A stretch of DNA of 64,000 bases from Streptomyces sp. NBC_00683 (GTDB lineage: Bacteria > Actinomycetota > Actinomycetes > Streptomycetales > Streptomycetaceae): contig NZ_CP109013.1 in the NCBI RefSeq assembly GCF_036226745.1, positions 1,550,001-1,614,000 of the forward strand. The letters are read 5' to 3'. Numbering within the stretch: position 1 is the stretch's first letter; each line of letters opens with the position of its first letter. Positions 32,827 through 41,945 of this stretch are shown in pieces. The notes below the pieces were generated by a model. That model was not told the origin of the DNA and made no database searches. It worked only from the letters and a program-made list of their open reading frames with translations. The translations under genes and the position numbers were made by a program.

Positions 32827-34724
32827 GGTACACCGATGCCGCCCCCACGGACACCGAACGGGCGGCGGTGGACTCCCTGTTGGGACCGCCGCCCTCCGGC
32901 TGGGAGGGTGCGGAGGAGCGGACCGACGAGGATCTGCGCTGGGCGAGGGGCGGAGCGGCAGCGGCCAGGGACCGCCGCGACCAGTTGCTGCCGGCCCTGC
33001 ACGCGGTGAACGACCGGGTGGGCTGGATCAGCGAGGGCGCGCTGAACTACATCTGCCGGCGGCTGACGGTGGCCCCGGCGGAGGCGTACGGCGTCGCGAC
33101 GTTCTACGCGATGTTCTCGGTGGTGCCCCGCCCGGCGAAGGTCCTCCACGTCTGTACGGACCTGGCATGCGCGGCCCGCGGCTCGGGGGCCCTGTGCGCG
33201 GATCTGGCGGACCGCCTCGGTCCCGCCGGCACCCCGGCCGAGGGCGCGGTCTGGCAGGAGAGCCCCTGCCTGGGCCTGTGCGAACGGGCCCCTGCGGCAC
33301 TTCTGCTGCAGACGGGCGCACCTCCGGCGGGGGAGGAGTCCGTCGCAGGTGCACCTCCGGCGGCGGACGAGCCCGTCGCAGGCGTCTTCCGGTGTTCCGC
33401 CGTGCTCGCGCCCGCCACCGCACCCGCCGTCGTCACAGCCACCCGCGCCCCCGAGGCCGCCCCCGCCGAACCCCCCGCAGGAGCAGCCGTGCCCCAGGCC
33501 GGTGACCCCGGCCTCGTCCTGCTCAAGCGCATCGGCACCGTCGACCCGGCCTCCCTGGACGACTACCGCTCCACCGGCGGATACACCGCCCTGCGCCGCG
33601 CCTTCGCGCTCGGCCCCGCGGGCGTGATCCGTGAGGTGCTGGACGCGGGCCTGGTCGGCCGGGGCGGCGCCGCGTTCCCCACGGGCCGCAAGTGGCAGGC
33701 CACCGCCCAGCAGGCCGACGGCCCGCACTACCTGGTCTGCAACGCCGACGAGAGCGAGCCGGGCACCTTCAAGGACCGGGTGCTGATGGAGGGCGATCCG
33801 TACGCCCTGATCGAGTCGATGACGATCGCCGGGTACGCGATCGGTGCCGCGCACGGTTACATCTACCTCCGCGGCGAGTACCCGCGCGCGTACGAGCGCC
33901 TGAGCCACGCCCTGGCGAGCGCCCGCACCCGCGGGCTGCTCGGCCCCGACGTCCTCGGACAGGGGTACGCCTTCGACATCGAGATCCGGCGGGGCGCCGG
34001 CGCCTACATCTGCGGCGAGGAGACCGCGATCTTCAACTCGATCGAGGGGCAGCGCGGTGAGCCCCGCTCCAAGCCCCCGTTCCCGGTGGAGAAGGGCCTC
34101 TTCGGGAAGCCGACCGCGGTCAACAACGTCGAGACGCTGGTGAACGTGCTGCCGATCCTGGAGCACGGCGCCGCCGCGTACGCCGCGACGGGCACGGAGA
34201 CGTCCACCGGGACCAAGCTGTTCTGCGTCTCGGGACAGGTGGCCCGCCCCGGCATCTACGAACTGCCCTTCGGAGCGAACCTGCGCGACCTGCTCGCCCT
34301 CGCGGGTCCGCCGGAGCGGATGCGGGCGGTCCTCCTCGGCGGCGCCGCGGGCGGCTTCGTACGCCCCGACGAGCTGGACATCCCGCTCACCTTCGAAGGC
34401 ACCCGCGCGGCCGGGACGACGCTCGGTTCCGGCGTGGTCCTGGTCCTGGACGACTCGGTGGAGCTCCCCCGCATCCTGCTGCGCATCGCGGAGTTCTTCC
34501 GCGACGAGTCCTGCGGCCAGTGCGTGCCCTGCCGGGTGGGCACGGTCCGCCAGGAGGAGGCCCTGCACCGGATCGTGGACCGTACGGGAGCCGGGGCCGC
34601 CGCCGACGTCGCACTCATGAGAGAGGTGGGGCAGACCATGCGGGACGCCTCGATCTGCGGTCTGGGCCAGACCGCGTGGAATGCCGTGGAGTCCGCCATC
34701 GACCGTCTGGGGGTCTACAAGTGA
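32817..34724 (+). CDS. NuoE-NuoF fusion, NAD-linked diaphorase subunit of formate dehydrogenase
   Basis: A 635-residue fusion. Residues about 45-165 are the thioredoxin-like 2Fe-2S NuoE part (CTDLAC, then SPCLGLCE). Residues about 165-225 are an Ala/Pro-rich linker with an internal repeat. Residues about 225-635 are NuoF, with the NADH/FMN site GRGGAAFPTGRKW, NADESEPGTFKDR, GAGAYICGEET and the 4Fe-4S motif ESCGQCVPCRVGT with its last Cys in SICGLGQ. It would pass formate electrons to NAD+, like FdsG plus FdsB joined. It overlaps the catalytic-subunit gene by 10 bp and the Fe-S gene by GTGA. Confidence 0.93.
   Translation: MDLRYTDAAPTDTERAAVDSLLGPPPSGWEGAEERTDEDLRWARGGAAAARDRRDQLLPALHAVNDRVGWISEGALNYICRRLTVAPAEAYGVATFYAMFSVVPRPAKVLHVCTDLACAARGSGALCADLADRLGPAGTPAEGAVWQESPCLGLCERAPAALLLQTGAPPAGEESVAGAPPAADEPVAGVFRCSAVLAPATAPAVVTATRAPEAAPAEPPAGAAVPQAGDPGLVLLKRIGTVDPASLDDYRSTGGYTALRRAFALGPAGVIREVLDAGLVGRGGAAFPTGRKWQATAQQADGPHYLVCNADESEPGTFKDRVLMEGDPYALIESMTIAGYAIGAAHGYIYLRGEYPRAYERLSHALASARTRGLLGPDVLGQGYAFDIEIRRGAGAYICGEETAIFNSIEGQRGEPRSKPPFPVEKGLFGKPTAVNNVETLVNVLPILEHGAAAYAATGTETSTGTKLFCVSGQVARPGIYELPFGANLRDLLALAGPPERMRAVLLGGAAGGFVRPDELDIPLTFEGTRAAGTTLGSGVVLVLDDSVELPRILLRIAEFFRDESCGQCVPCRVGTVRQEEALHRIVDRTGAGAAADVALMREVGQTMRDASICGLGQTAWNAVESAIDRLGVYK
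33315..33380 (+). repeat. 33-bp tandem duplication in the NuoE-NuoF linker
   Basis: Two 33-bp units (33315-33347 and 33348-33380) encode GAPPAGEESVA and GAPPAADEPVA. They lie in the flexible linker between the two electron-transfer domains, so copy number probably sets linker length. Confidence 0.8.
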
Positions 34725-35581
34725 CCGCTGTACCGCTCCAGCCGCCGCGCCGTCTCGTCTCGTTCACGCTCGACGGCTCGGAGACCCGGGTCCCCGAGGG
34801 TTCGACGATCCTGGACGCCTGCCGGTCGGCCGGCAAGGACATCCCGACCCTGTGCCAGGGCGACACGCTCACCCCGAAGAACGCCTGCCGGGTCTGCGTC
34901 GTCGAGGTGGAGGGTGCCCGCACGCTCGCCCCGGCCTGCTCCCGGCGCGCCGAGCCGGGCATGACGGTCCGCACGGACACCGAGCGGGCCCGGCACAGCC
35001 GGAAGGTGGTCCTGGAGCTGCTGGCCTCCTCGACCGATCTGTCGACGACACCGCGGGCCGCAGAATGGATCAAGGAGTACGACGCGGAACCCGGCCGCTT
35101 CGGCGCGGACGCCGCCCGGGTCAATGAGCAGCCGAGGATCGACAACGACCTCTACGTCCGCGACTACGACAAGTGCATCCTCTGCTACAAGTGCGTCGAC
35201 GCCTGCGGGGAGCAGTGGCAGAACACGTTCGCGATCGCCGTGGCGGGGCGCGGCTTCGACGCCCGCATCTCCACCGAGCACGACGCTCCGCTCACCGACT
35301 CGGCCTGCGTCTTCTGCGGCAACTGCATCGAGGTGTGCCCCACCGGGGCGCTCTCCTTCAGCACCGAGTTCGACATGCGGGCGGCGGGCACCTGGGACGA
35401 GCCCGCGCAGACGCAGACCACGACCGTCTGCGCGTACTGCGGCGTGGGCTGCAATGTCACGCTCCATGTGCAGGACAATGAGATCGTCAAGGTCACCTCA
35501 CCGCACGACAACCCGGTGACCCACGGCAACCTCTGCATCAAAGGCCGCTTCGGCTACCAACACGTACAGAATCGGGTTTAA
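34721..35581 (+). CDS. Formate dehydrogenase Fe-S subunit carrying the detached Mo-Fe4S4 domain
   Basis: A 286-residue electron-transfer protein. Domains in order: a 2Fe-2S ferredoxin fold (about 10-90, Cys in IPTLC, NACRVC and PAC), a linker helix region, a two-cluster 4Fe-4S ferredoxin domain ([15 protein letters not shown] and [16 protein letters not shown]), and a C-terminal Mo-Fe4S4 domain ([14 protein letters not shown], then [12 protein letters not shown]). The cysteines of the NuoG-type His-Cys3 cluster seem absent ([14 protein letters not shown] stands there). Together these are the N-terminal half of an FdsA-type alpha subunit, here a separate polypeptide. GTG start overlaps the NuoEF stop (GTGA). 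Confidence 0.92.
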   Translation: MTAVPLQPPRRLVSFTLDGSETRVPEGSTILDACRSAGKDIPTLCQGDTLTPKNACRVCVVEVEGARTLAPACSRRAEPGMTVRTDTERARHSRKVVLELLASSTDLSTTPRAAEWIKEYDAEPGRFGADAARVNEQPRIDNDLYVRDYDKCILCYKCVDACGEQWQNTFAIAVAGRGFDARISTEHDAPLTDSACVFCGNCIEVCPTGALSFSTEFDMRAAGTWDEPAQTQTTTVCAYCGVGCNVTLHVQDNEIVKVTSPHDNPVTHGNLCIKGRFGYQHVQNRV

Positions 35582-35586
35582 CGGCT

Positions 35587-36435
35587 ATGGGACGGGTCAC
35601 CGAGCGTCGCCGCACCATCCGCATCCGGGACGGGGCAGTCACCACGCGCCCCGACACCCTCGTCGCCGAGGAGCCCCTGGAGATCCGGCTGAACGGCAGA
35701 CCGCTCGCCATCACGATGCGCACCCCGGGAGACGACTTCGCGCTCGCGGCCGGCTTCCTGGTGAGCGAGGGCGTGCTCGGTGAGGGCTCCGAGGTGCAGT
35801 CGATCGTGTACTGCGCCGGCGCGACGGAGGACGGCGTGAACACGTACAACGTGGTCGACGTGAAGCTCGCGCCGGGCGTCGTGGTCCCCGACATCACGCT
35901 GGAGCGCAACGTCTACACGACGTCGTCCTGCGGGCTCTGCGGCAAGGCGAGCCTGGACGCCGTCCGCACCACGACCCGTCATCCCGTCGCCGACACTCCC
36001 CCGGTCCGGGTGGAACCCGCGCTGCTCTCCGCCCTCCCCGACCGGTTGCGCGAGGCGCAGCGGGTCTTCGACCGGACCGGGGGTCTGCACGCGGCGGCCC
36101 TGTTCTCCCCGGAGGGTGAGCTGCTCGACATCCGGGAGGACGTCGGCCGCCACAACGCGGTCGACAAGCTGGTCGGGCGGGCCCTGACGGACCATCGGCT
36201 GCCCCTCTCGCAGACGATCCTGCTCGTGTCGGGGCGCGCCTCGTTCGAACTGGTACAGAAGGCCGTGATGGCTGGGATCCCGATGCTCGCGGCGGTGTCC
36301 GCGCCGTCGTCGCTGGCCGTGGATCTGGCGGCCGAGAGCGGACTGACCCTCGTGGGCTTCCTCCGGGGTCCGTCCATGAACGTGTACGCGGGTGAGCACC
36401 GCATCGCCCTGGAGGCAGCGGTGAGCCAGGGCTGA
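35587..36435 (+). CDS. fdhD: Formate dehydrogenase accessory sulfurtransferase
   Basis: A 282-residue FdhD protein, which passes sulfur from a cysteine desulfurase to the molybdenum cofactor, a step required for active formate dehydrogenase. The family cysteine motif is [12 protein letters not shown] (CGxCG form), with ETLAI-like [20 protein letters not shown] near the start and a late [15 protein letters not shown]. It starts 5 bp after the Fe-S subunit gene and is the last gene of the operon; a hairpin follows. Its presence supports the formate dehydrogenase call over other molybdopterin enzymes. Confidence 0.95.
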   Translation: MGRVTERRRTIRIRDGAVTTRPDTLVAEEPLEIRLNGRPLAITMRTPGDDFALAAGFLVSEGVLGEGSEVQSIVYCAGATEDGVNTYNVVDVKLAPGVVVPDITLERNVYTTSSCGLCGKASLDAVRTTTRHPVADTPPVRVEPALLSALPDRLREAQRVFDRTGGLHAAALFSPEGELLDIREDVGRHNAVDKLVGRALTDHRLPLSQTILLVSGRASFELVQKAVMAGIPMLAAVSAPSSLAVDLAAESGLTLVGFLRGPSMNVYAGEHRIALEAAVSQG

Positions 36436-36465
36436 GGCTCCTCACCCGCTGCACGGGTCAGGGGT

Positions 36466-36499
36466 CCGGCCGGCGGGGAGCGCCCCCTGCGCCGGCCGG
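36466..36499 (+). terminator. Hairpin after fdhD
   Basis: CCGGCCGGCG (36466-36475) pairs with CGCCGGCCGG (36490-36499) around a 14-base loop, 31 bp past the fdhD stop and facing the convergent small gene at 36597. Both arms are also self-complementary in part. Confidence 0.5.
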
Positions 36500-36596
36500 T
36501 CCCTCCGTGCCCGCTGTCCCCCTGGCGGCTCCGTGCCCGTGGTCTCCCGCCGGCTCGGCACCCCACGGGGTCCGCTCTGCCCCACGGGGTCTGCGC

Positions 36597-36812
36597 TCAT
36601 TCCCCCGCGAACGAGAGCCCCTTCGCCTCCAGCGCCGCACGCAGCACTCGCACGGCTTTCGGTCCCACGCCGTGCAGCCGCAACAGCTCCGCCTCGCTGA
36701 CGGCCGGGAGCTGGTCCAGCGCGGTGTAGCCCGCCGCGTGCAGGGCGCGGCGGGCCGGATTGCCGATGCCGTGCGGAAAGTCGTCCGGCGGTGTCGTGCT
36801 GTCAGTCGTCAA
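36597..36812 (-). CDS. Small helix-hairpin-helix DNA-binding protein
   Basis: A 71-residue protein with a helix-hairpin-helix stretch: FPHGIGNPARRALHAAGYTALDQL, then LLRLHGVGPKAVRVLRAAL. The GxG hairpins are typical of non-sequence-specific DNA contact. I place the start at a TTG (36812) because GGAAGGA stands 8 bp before it; the frame runs further up without a ribosome site. It lies 31 bp downstream of the bile-acid-symporter-like gene on the same strand. Related short proteins in actinobacteria have no assigned task. RNA polymerase alpha C-terminal domain-like folding is an alternative reading. Confidence 0.75.
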   Translation of the reverse strand: MTTDSTTPPDDFPHGIGNPARRALHAAGYTALDQLPAVSEAELLRLHGVGPKAVRVLRAALEAKGLSFAGE

Positions 36813-36843
36813 CGGTGTCGTCCTTCCGGCTCCGGGCAGCTTC

Positions 36844-37875
36844 TCAAGCCACCGTAACGGGCACCTGTGACATCTCACCGGACTCCGGCAACGGGTCGCG
36901 CGAGCGGCGTTTGGCGATCACCGCGCAGACCATCAGCTGCATCTGGTGGAAGAGCATCAGCGGCAGCACGGCAAGGCTCGCGTGCGCACCGAACAGCACG
37001 CTCGCCATCGGCAGCCCTGCGGCCAGGCTCTTCTTCGACCCGGCGAACTGGATCGCTATCCGGTCCGCCCGCCCGAAGCCGAGCCGCTTCGCCCCGTACC
37101 AGCTCAGCGAGAGCATCAGCGCCAGCAGAACCGCTTCCGCGGCCATGAGCGCACCGAGCCTGACCGGGGTGACCTGGTGCCAGATCCCGCCGACCATGCC
37201 CTCGCTGAACGCCGTGTAGACGACGAGCAGGATCGATCCGCGGTCGACGTAGCCCAGCACCTTCTTGTGGCGGGCGACGAAACCGCCGACCCAGCGGCGC
37301 AGCAGCTGCCCGGCCAGGAAGGGCACCAGGAGCTGGAGGACGATCTTCACCAGGGAGTCCGCCGAGAAGCCCCCCGTGCCGCCTCCGAGCAGCAGTGCGG
37401 CGAGCAGCGGGGTGAGCAGGATCCCGGCGAGGCTGGAGAACGAGCCCGCGCAGATCGCGGCCGGCACATTGCCGCGGGCCATCGACGTGAAGGCGATCGA
37501 CGACTGGATGGTCGAAGGGACCAGGCACAGAAAGAGGAAGCCGTCCTGCAGCTGCGGGGTCAGCACGTGGGGCACGAGGCCGTGGCTCGCGAGTCCCAGC
37601 AGCGGGAACGCGAGGAAGGTGCAGGCCAGGACCGTGAGATGGAGCCGCCAGTGCTTCAGTCCGTCGAGCGCCTCGGCAGTCGAGAGACGTGCCCCGTAGA
37701 GGAAGAAGAGCAGGGCGACCGCCCCGGTCGACGCCCCCGAGGCCGCCTCGGCGGCCGCTCCGGAAGCGGGCAGCAGCGCCGCGAGGGCCACCGTGCCGAT
37801 CAGCGCCAGGATGTACGGGTCCACCGGCAGCCAGGACGGCAGCGTCGGGATACGGCGGCTGGTGCGGCTGCTCAT
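36844..37875 (-). CDS. Bile acid:sodium symporter-family transporter
   Basis: A 343-residue membrane protein with about ten hydrophobic segments, of the SBF-like (BASS/YfeH) type. The stretches GARLSTAEALDGLKHWRLH and VPSTIQSSIAFTSMARGN mark the first inverted repeat and its crossover; FAGSKKSLAAGLPMASVLF marks the second. The start at 37875 follows GTGGAG. It is divergent from a LysR gene across 117 bp containing a 13-bp palindrome, the usual arrangement for a LysR regulator and its target. Substrates of this branch are organic anions, but the one here is unknown. Confidence 0.87.
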   Translation of the reverse strand: MSSRTSRRIPTLPSWLPVDPYILALIGTVALAALLPASGAAAEAASGASTGAVALLFFLYGARLSTAEALDGLKHWRLHLTVLACTFLAFPLLGLASHGLVPHVLTPQLQDGFLFLCLVPSTIQSSIAFTSMARGNVPAAICAGSFSSLAGILLTPLLAALLLGGGTGGFSADSLVKIVLQLLVPFLAGQLLRRWVGGFVARHKKVLGYVDRGSILLVVYTAFSEGMVGGIWHQVTPVRLGALMAAEAVLLALMLSLSWYGAKRLGFGRADRIAIQFAGSKKSLAAGLPMASVLFGAHASLAVLPLMLFHQMQLMVCAVIAKRRSRDPLPESGEMSQVPVTVA

Positions 37876-37925
37876 GTGCTCCACGTGCTCTCTCGGCGGG
37901 GTCGTGCCCTCCCCATCCTGCTCCT

Positions 37926-37938
37926 GATCACCGTGATC
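37926..37938. promoter_or_regulatory. Palindrome between the symporter and LysR genes
   Basis: GATCACCGTGATC, a perfect 6+1+6 palindrome, 51 bp before the symporter start and 55 bp before lysR. It is a likely binding site for the adjacent LysR protein. Confidence 0.5.
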
Positions 37939-37992
37939 GGGAATCCGGCATACCGCTCTGACTGTCATCACGGTTCGCGATAGCCTGGGCCC

Positions 37993-38886
37993 ATGTACGA
38001 CCCCGTCCAGCTCCGCACGTTCCTGGCCGTCGCGCAGACCCTGAGTTTCACCCAGGCCGCACGCAGACTCGGGATCAGGCAGTCCACGGTCAGTCAGCAC
38101 GTACGCCGGCTGGAGGCCGAGGCCGGCCGCCAGCTCTTCGCCCGGGACACCCACCGGGTCGACCTCACCGAGGACGGTGAGGCGATGCTGGGCTTCGCCC
38201 GGACGATCCTGCAGGCCCATGAGCGGGCTGCGGCGTTCTTCACCGGCACCCGGCTGCGCGGACGGCTGCGCTTCGGCGCCTCCGAGGACTTCGTCCTGAC
38301 GCGGCTGCCGGAGATCCTGGAGTCCTTCCGGCGCGAGCATCCCGAGGTCGAGCTGGAACTGACCGTGGAGTTGTCCGGGACGCTGCACCAGCAGCTCGCG
38401 GCGGGCCGCCTCGACCTCGTACTCGCCAAGCGGCGCACCGGGGACACGCACGGCGAGGTGGTCTGGCAGGACACGCTGGCCTGGATCGGCGCCCCGCAGC
38501 TGAGGATCGACCCGGACCGGCCGCTGCCGTTGATCGCTTTCCCGCCTCCCGGCATCACCAGGGCGCGCGCCCTGGAGGTCCTGGAGGAGCACGGCAGGTC
38601 CTGGAGGTTCGCCTGCACGAGCGCGAGCCTGAGCGGCCTGATCGCCGCTGCCCGCGCGGGCCTGGGGGTGATGGCGCACACGCGGGGGCTGATTCCGCCG
38701 GGGCTGGTCCCGGTGCCTGCCAGAGCGGGGCTCCCGGAGCTCGGCGACGTGGACTTCGTCCTGCTGCACGGAAGGCGCAGAGACGCCGCGCAGGAGGCGG
38801 CCGACGCCCTGGCGGCGGCGATCCTCGCGGGCGGCGACCGTCTTCACCGGGTGACGGACCTGCCCGCCCACCCGGAGCGGGCGTAA
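37993..38886 (+). CDS. LysR-family transcriptional regulator
   Basis: A 297-residue LysR protein. The N-terminal helix-turn-helix (about 5-64) reads QLRTFLAVAQTLSFTQAA with recognition helix RQSTVSQHVRRLE. The C-terminal effector domain (about 90-285) follows, with LRFGASEDF opening it. It is divergent from the transporter gene and probably activates it. ATG at 37993. The effector cannot be deduced. Confidence 0.93.
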   Translation: MYDPVQLRTFLAVAQTLSFTQAARRLGIRQSTVSQHVRRLEAEAGRQLFARDTHRVDLTEDGEAMLGFARTILQAHERAAAFFTGTRLRGRLRFGASEDFVLTRLPEILESFRREHPEVELELTVELSGTLHQQLAAGRLDLVLAKRRTGDTHGEVVWQDTLAWIGAPQLRIDPDRPLPLIAFPPPGITRARALEVLEEHGRSWRFACTSASLSGLIAAARAGLGVMAHTRGLIPPGLVPVPARAGLPELGDVDFVLLHGRRRDAAQEAADALAAAILAGGDRLHRVTDLPAHPERA

Positions 38887-39090
38887 TCACCGCGTACAGA
38901 TTCCGTGGAGATTCCCGTGCGAGCTACTTACCCGGCGGTCAGAAGTGCGCCCGAGCCTTGCCCATCTGGCCCGATTTCAGTGGCTGACCTGTGCAGATGC
39001 CACGTTATCCGGAGACTTCGGACCCTCCCGCTTCCCCGCTCGTTGGGGTAGCGTCGCGGCGCCGTGCGGAGCGCCACAAGGAGCAGGTCA

Positions 39091-40914
39091 TTGCGCGAAT
39101 TCACTGTCCCACCCATGGCAGCCGCCCCTCAAGTCGGCGGTCTTGCCGATACCGTCTTCGACCATGCCGAGGACGATCCCCACCGGATCGCCCTCGGGCG
39201 CAAGGACGCGGACGGCCAGTGGCACGACGTCTCCGCCGCCGTCTTCCGCGACGAGGTGCTGGCGCTGGCCAAGGGGCTGATCGCGCACGGCGTGCGCTTC
39301 GGCGACCGCGTCGCTCTGATGTCCCGTACGCGCTACGAGTGGACACTCTTCGACTTCGCGCTCTGGACGGTGGGCGCCCAGTCCGTGCCGATCTACCCGA
39401 CGTCGTCGGCCGAGCAGGTCCTGTGGATGCTCCATGACGCCGAGGTCGCGGCCGTCATGGTCGAGCACGAGGACCATGCGATGACGATCGGTTCGGTGAT
39501 CGACCGGCTGCCGAACCTGAAGCGGCTCTGGCAGCTGGACGCAGACGCGGTGACCGAGCTCGTGGACGCGGGGGTCCAGATCGACGACGAGACGGTGCAC
39601 AGGCACCGGCGCGCGGTGACGCCCGACTCCGTGGCCACCGTCATCTACACCTCCGGTACGACCGGACGCCCCAAGGGCTGTGTGATCACACACGCCAACT
39701 TCATGTTCGAGGCCGACACCATGGTCAGCCGCTGGGAGCCGGTGTTCCACTCCAAGCCCGGCGACGAGGCGGCGACGCTGCTCTTCCTGCCGCTCGCCCA
39801 TGTCTTCGGCCGCATGGTGGAGATCGCGGCGCTGCGCGGCCGGGTGAAGCTGGGCCATCAGCCGGAGCTGTCGGCGAAGGCACTGATGCCGGACCTGGTG
39901 TCGTTCCGGCCCACCTTCATCCTGGCGGTGCCGTACATCTTCGAGAAGGTCTTCAACGGCGCGCGCCGCAAGGCGGAGGCGGAGGGCCGCATCGGGCCCT
40001 TCGACAAGTCCGTCGAAGTCGCGGTGAAGTACGCGGAGGCGTTGGAGGAGCGGGCATTCGGGACGGGCCCCGGCCCCTCCGCCGGGCTCCGGATGCAGCA
40101 CCAGTTCTTCGACAAGGTCGTCTACAAGAAGGTCCGCGACGCGATGGGCGGCCGGGTGCGGCACGCGATGTCGGGCGGCTCCGGCATGGACCGTCAGCTC
40201 GGACTGTTCTTCGCGGGCGCGGGCGTCATCGTCTACGAGGGCTACGGCCTCACCGAGTCGACCGCCGCGGCGACGGCCAATCCGCCCGAGCGCACCCGGT
40301 ACGGCACGGTCGGGCAGCCGATCCCCGGGTCCACGGTGCACATCGCCCAGGACGGCGAGATCTGGGTCCACGGCGCGAATGTCTTCGGCGGATACCTGGG
40401 CGACCCCAAGTCGACGGACGCCGTGCTGCACGACGGGTGGCTGGCCACGGGGGACATCGGCGCACTCGACGAGGAGGGCTATCTGACGATCACCGGGCGC
40501 AAGAAGGAGATCCTGGTGACGTCGGGCGGCAAGAGCGTCGCCCCGGCCGGCCTGGAGGAGCGGGTGCGCTCGCATCCGCTGGTGGCGCAGTGCATCGTCG
40601 TCGGCAACGACCGGCCCTACATCGCCGCGCTGGTGACCGTGGACCAGGAGTCGGTGGACCACTGGCTCGCCATGCAGGGCCGCGCGCCGATGCGCGCGGC
40701 GGACCTGGTGCGGGACCCGGATCTGGAGATGGAGGTCCGGCGCGCCGTGGTGGCCGCGAACACCGCGGTGTCACAGGCGGAGTCCATCCGCACGTTCCGT
40801 ATCCTGGCGCACCCGTTCACGGAGGAGCACGGTCTGCTGACACCGTCGCTCAAGCTGAAGCGCAAGGCGATCGAGACGGCGTACGCGTCCGAGGTCGAGG
40901 CTCTCTACCACTGA
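39091..40914 (+). CDS. Long-chain acyl-CoA synthetase (AMP-forming)
   Basis: A 607-residue adenylate-forming enzyme of the FadD15 type that activates fatty acids with ATP and CoA. The P-loop-like motif is YTSGTTGRPKGC, then the YEGYGLTES and DGWLATGD motifs, the hinge GRKKEILVTSGGK and the late LTPSLKLKRK catalytic-lysine stretch. I start it at TTG 39091 because AAGGAG lies 7 bp before and LREFTVPP is the usual start of Streptomyces relatives; an upstream in-frame GTG has no ribosome site. Single gene with 205 bp upstream. Peripheral membrane or cytoplasmic. Confidence 0.92.
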   Translation: MREFTVPPMAAAPQVGGLADTVFDHAEDDPHRIALGRKDADGQWHDVSAAVFRDEVLALAKGLIAHGVRFGDRVALMSRTRYEWTLFDFALWTVGAQSVPIYPTSSAEQVLWMLHDAEVAAVMVEHEDHAMTIGSVIDRLPNLKRLWQLDADAVTELVDAGVQIDDETVHRHRRAVTPDSVATVIYTSGTTGRPKGCVITHANFMFEADTMVSRWEPVFHSKPGDEAATLLFLPLAHVFGRMVEIAALRGRVKLGHQPELSAKALMPDLVSFRPTFILAVPYIFEKVFNGARRKAEAEGRIGPFDKSVEVAVKYAEALEERAFGTGPGPSAGLRMQHQFFDKVVYKKVRDAMGGRVRHAMSGGSGMDRQLGLFFAGAGVIVYEGYGLTESTAAATANPPERTRYGTVGQPIPGSTVHIAQDGEIWVHGANVFGGYLGDPKSTDAVLHDGWLATGDIGALDEEGYLTITGRKKEILVTSGGKSVAPAGLEERVRSHPLVAQCIVVGNDRPYIAALVTVDQESVDHWLAMQGRAPMRAADLVRDPDLEMEVRRAVVAANTAVSQAESIRTFRILAHPFTEEHGLLTPSLKLKRKAIETAYASEVEALYH

Positions 40915-41047
40915 CCGCTGGGGCCCCTGATGCGGGTGGTGCCGGCGGTCGTCACGCTGCGCGGGCCCGGCGGTTGCGTGGTCCCCGGTTCCGTTGTCCC
41001 CGGTTCTCCCGTTCCCCGGTTCTCCGCCGACGGGAATGCATAGGCTT

Positions 41048-41066
41048 CGTTGATCGTTTCTCAACG
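41048..41066. promoter_or_regulatory. Small inverted repeat before the aldo/keto reductase
   Basis: CGTTGA (41048-41053) and TCAACG (41061-41066) with a 7-base spacer, 36 bp before the GTG start. Could be an operator or a leader hairpin. Weak evidence. Confidence 0.3.
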
Positions 41067-41101
41067 GGAGTACCAACCGACAACGTAAGGATCGACTGCT
41101 C

Positions 41102-41935
41102 GTGAGCCAGGTCCCCTCCATCACCCTCAACAACGGTCTCGAGATGCCGCAGCTCGGCTACGGAGTCTGGCAGGTGCCGGACGACGAGGCCACGACGGCC
41201 GTCGCCACGGCCATCGAGTCCGGGTACCGGAGCATCGACACCGCCGCGATCTACGGCAACGAGGAGGGCACCGGCAAGGCCATCGCCGCCTCCGGTGTGG
41301 CGCGTGACGAGCTGTTCGTCACCACCAAGCTGTGGAACGGCGACCAGGGCTACGACTCGACGCTGCGGGCCTTCGACGCCTCGCTGGACAAGCTGGGTCT
41401 GGACTACGTCGACCTGTACCTGATCCACTGGCCGCTGCCGGCCAAGGACGCCTACGTCGACACGTACAAGGCCCTCGAGAAGATCCATGCCGACGGCCGG
41501 GCCAAGGCCATCGGCGTGTCGAACTTCCTCCCCGCGCATCTGGAGCGCCTGATCGGCGAGACCTCCGTCGTCCCGGCGGTCAACCAGATCGAGCTGCACC
41601 CCCAACTCCAGCAGGCGGAGGCCCGCGCCTTCCACGCGCGGCACGGCATCGTCACCGAGGCCTGGTCCCCCCTCGGACAGGGCAAGGGCCTGGACGTCCC
41701 GACGGTCGTCGCGATCGCCCGGAAGCACGGCCGGACCCCCGCCCAGGCGGTGCTCCGCTGGCATCTGCAGACCGGCCACGTGGCGATCCCGAAGTCCGTG
41801 ACGCCGTCGCGGATCGTGGAGAACCTCGATGTGTTCGGCTTCGAGCTGGACGCGGACGACCTCGCCGCGTTCGCCGCACTGGACGAGGGCAAGCGCATCG
41901 GCCCCGACCCGGCCGAATTCGCCGTGGGCGCCTGA
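41102..41935 (+). CDS. Aldo/keto reductase
   Basis: A 277-residue NADPH-dependent TIM-barrel reductase of the DkgA/AKR5 type. The catalytic tetrad is visible: Asp in SIDTAAIYGNE, Tyr in the same stretch, Lys in VTTKLWN and His in YLIHWPLP. The cofactor region is IPKSVTPSRIVENLDVF. GTG start after AAGGA. Likely a detoxifying carbonyl reductase; the natural substrate is unknown. A strong hairpin separates it from the lectin gene downstream. Confidence 0.94.
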   Translation: MSQVPSITLNNGLEMPQLGYGVWQVPDDEATTAVATAIESGYRSIDTAAIYGNEEGTGKAIAASGVARDELFVTTKLWNGDQGYDSTLRAFDASLDKLGLDYVDLYLIHWPLPAKDAYVDTYKALEKIHADGRAKAIGVSNFLPAHLERLIGETSVVPAVNQIELHPQLQQAEARAFHARHGIVTEAWSPLGQGKGLDVPTVVAIARKHGRTPAQAVLRWHLQTGHVAIPKSVTPSRIVENLDVFGFELDADDLAAFAALDEGKRIGPDPAEFAVGA

Positions 41936-41945
41936 CACGACAGGT

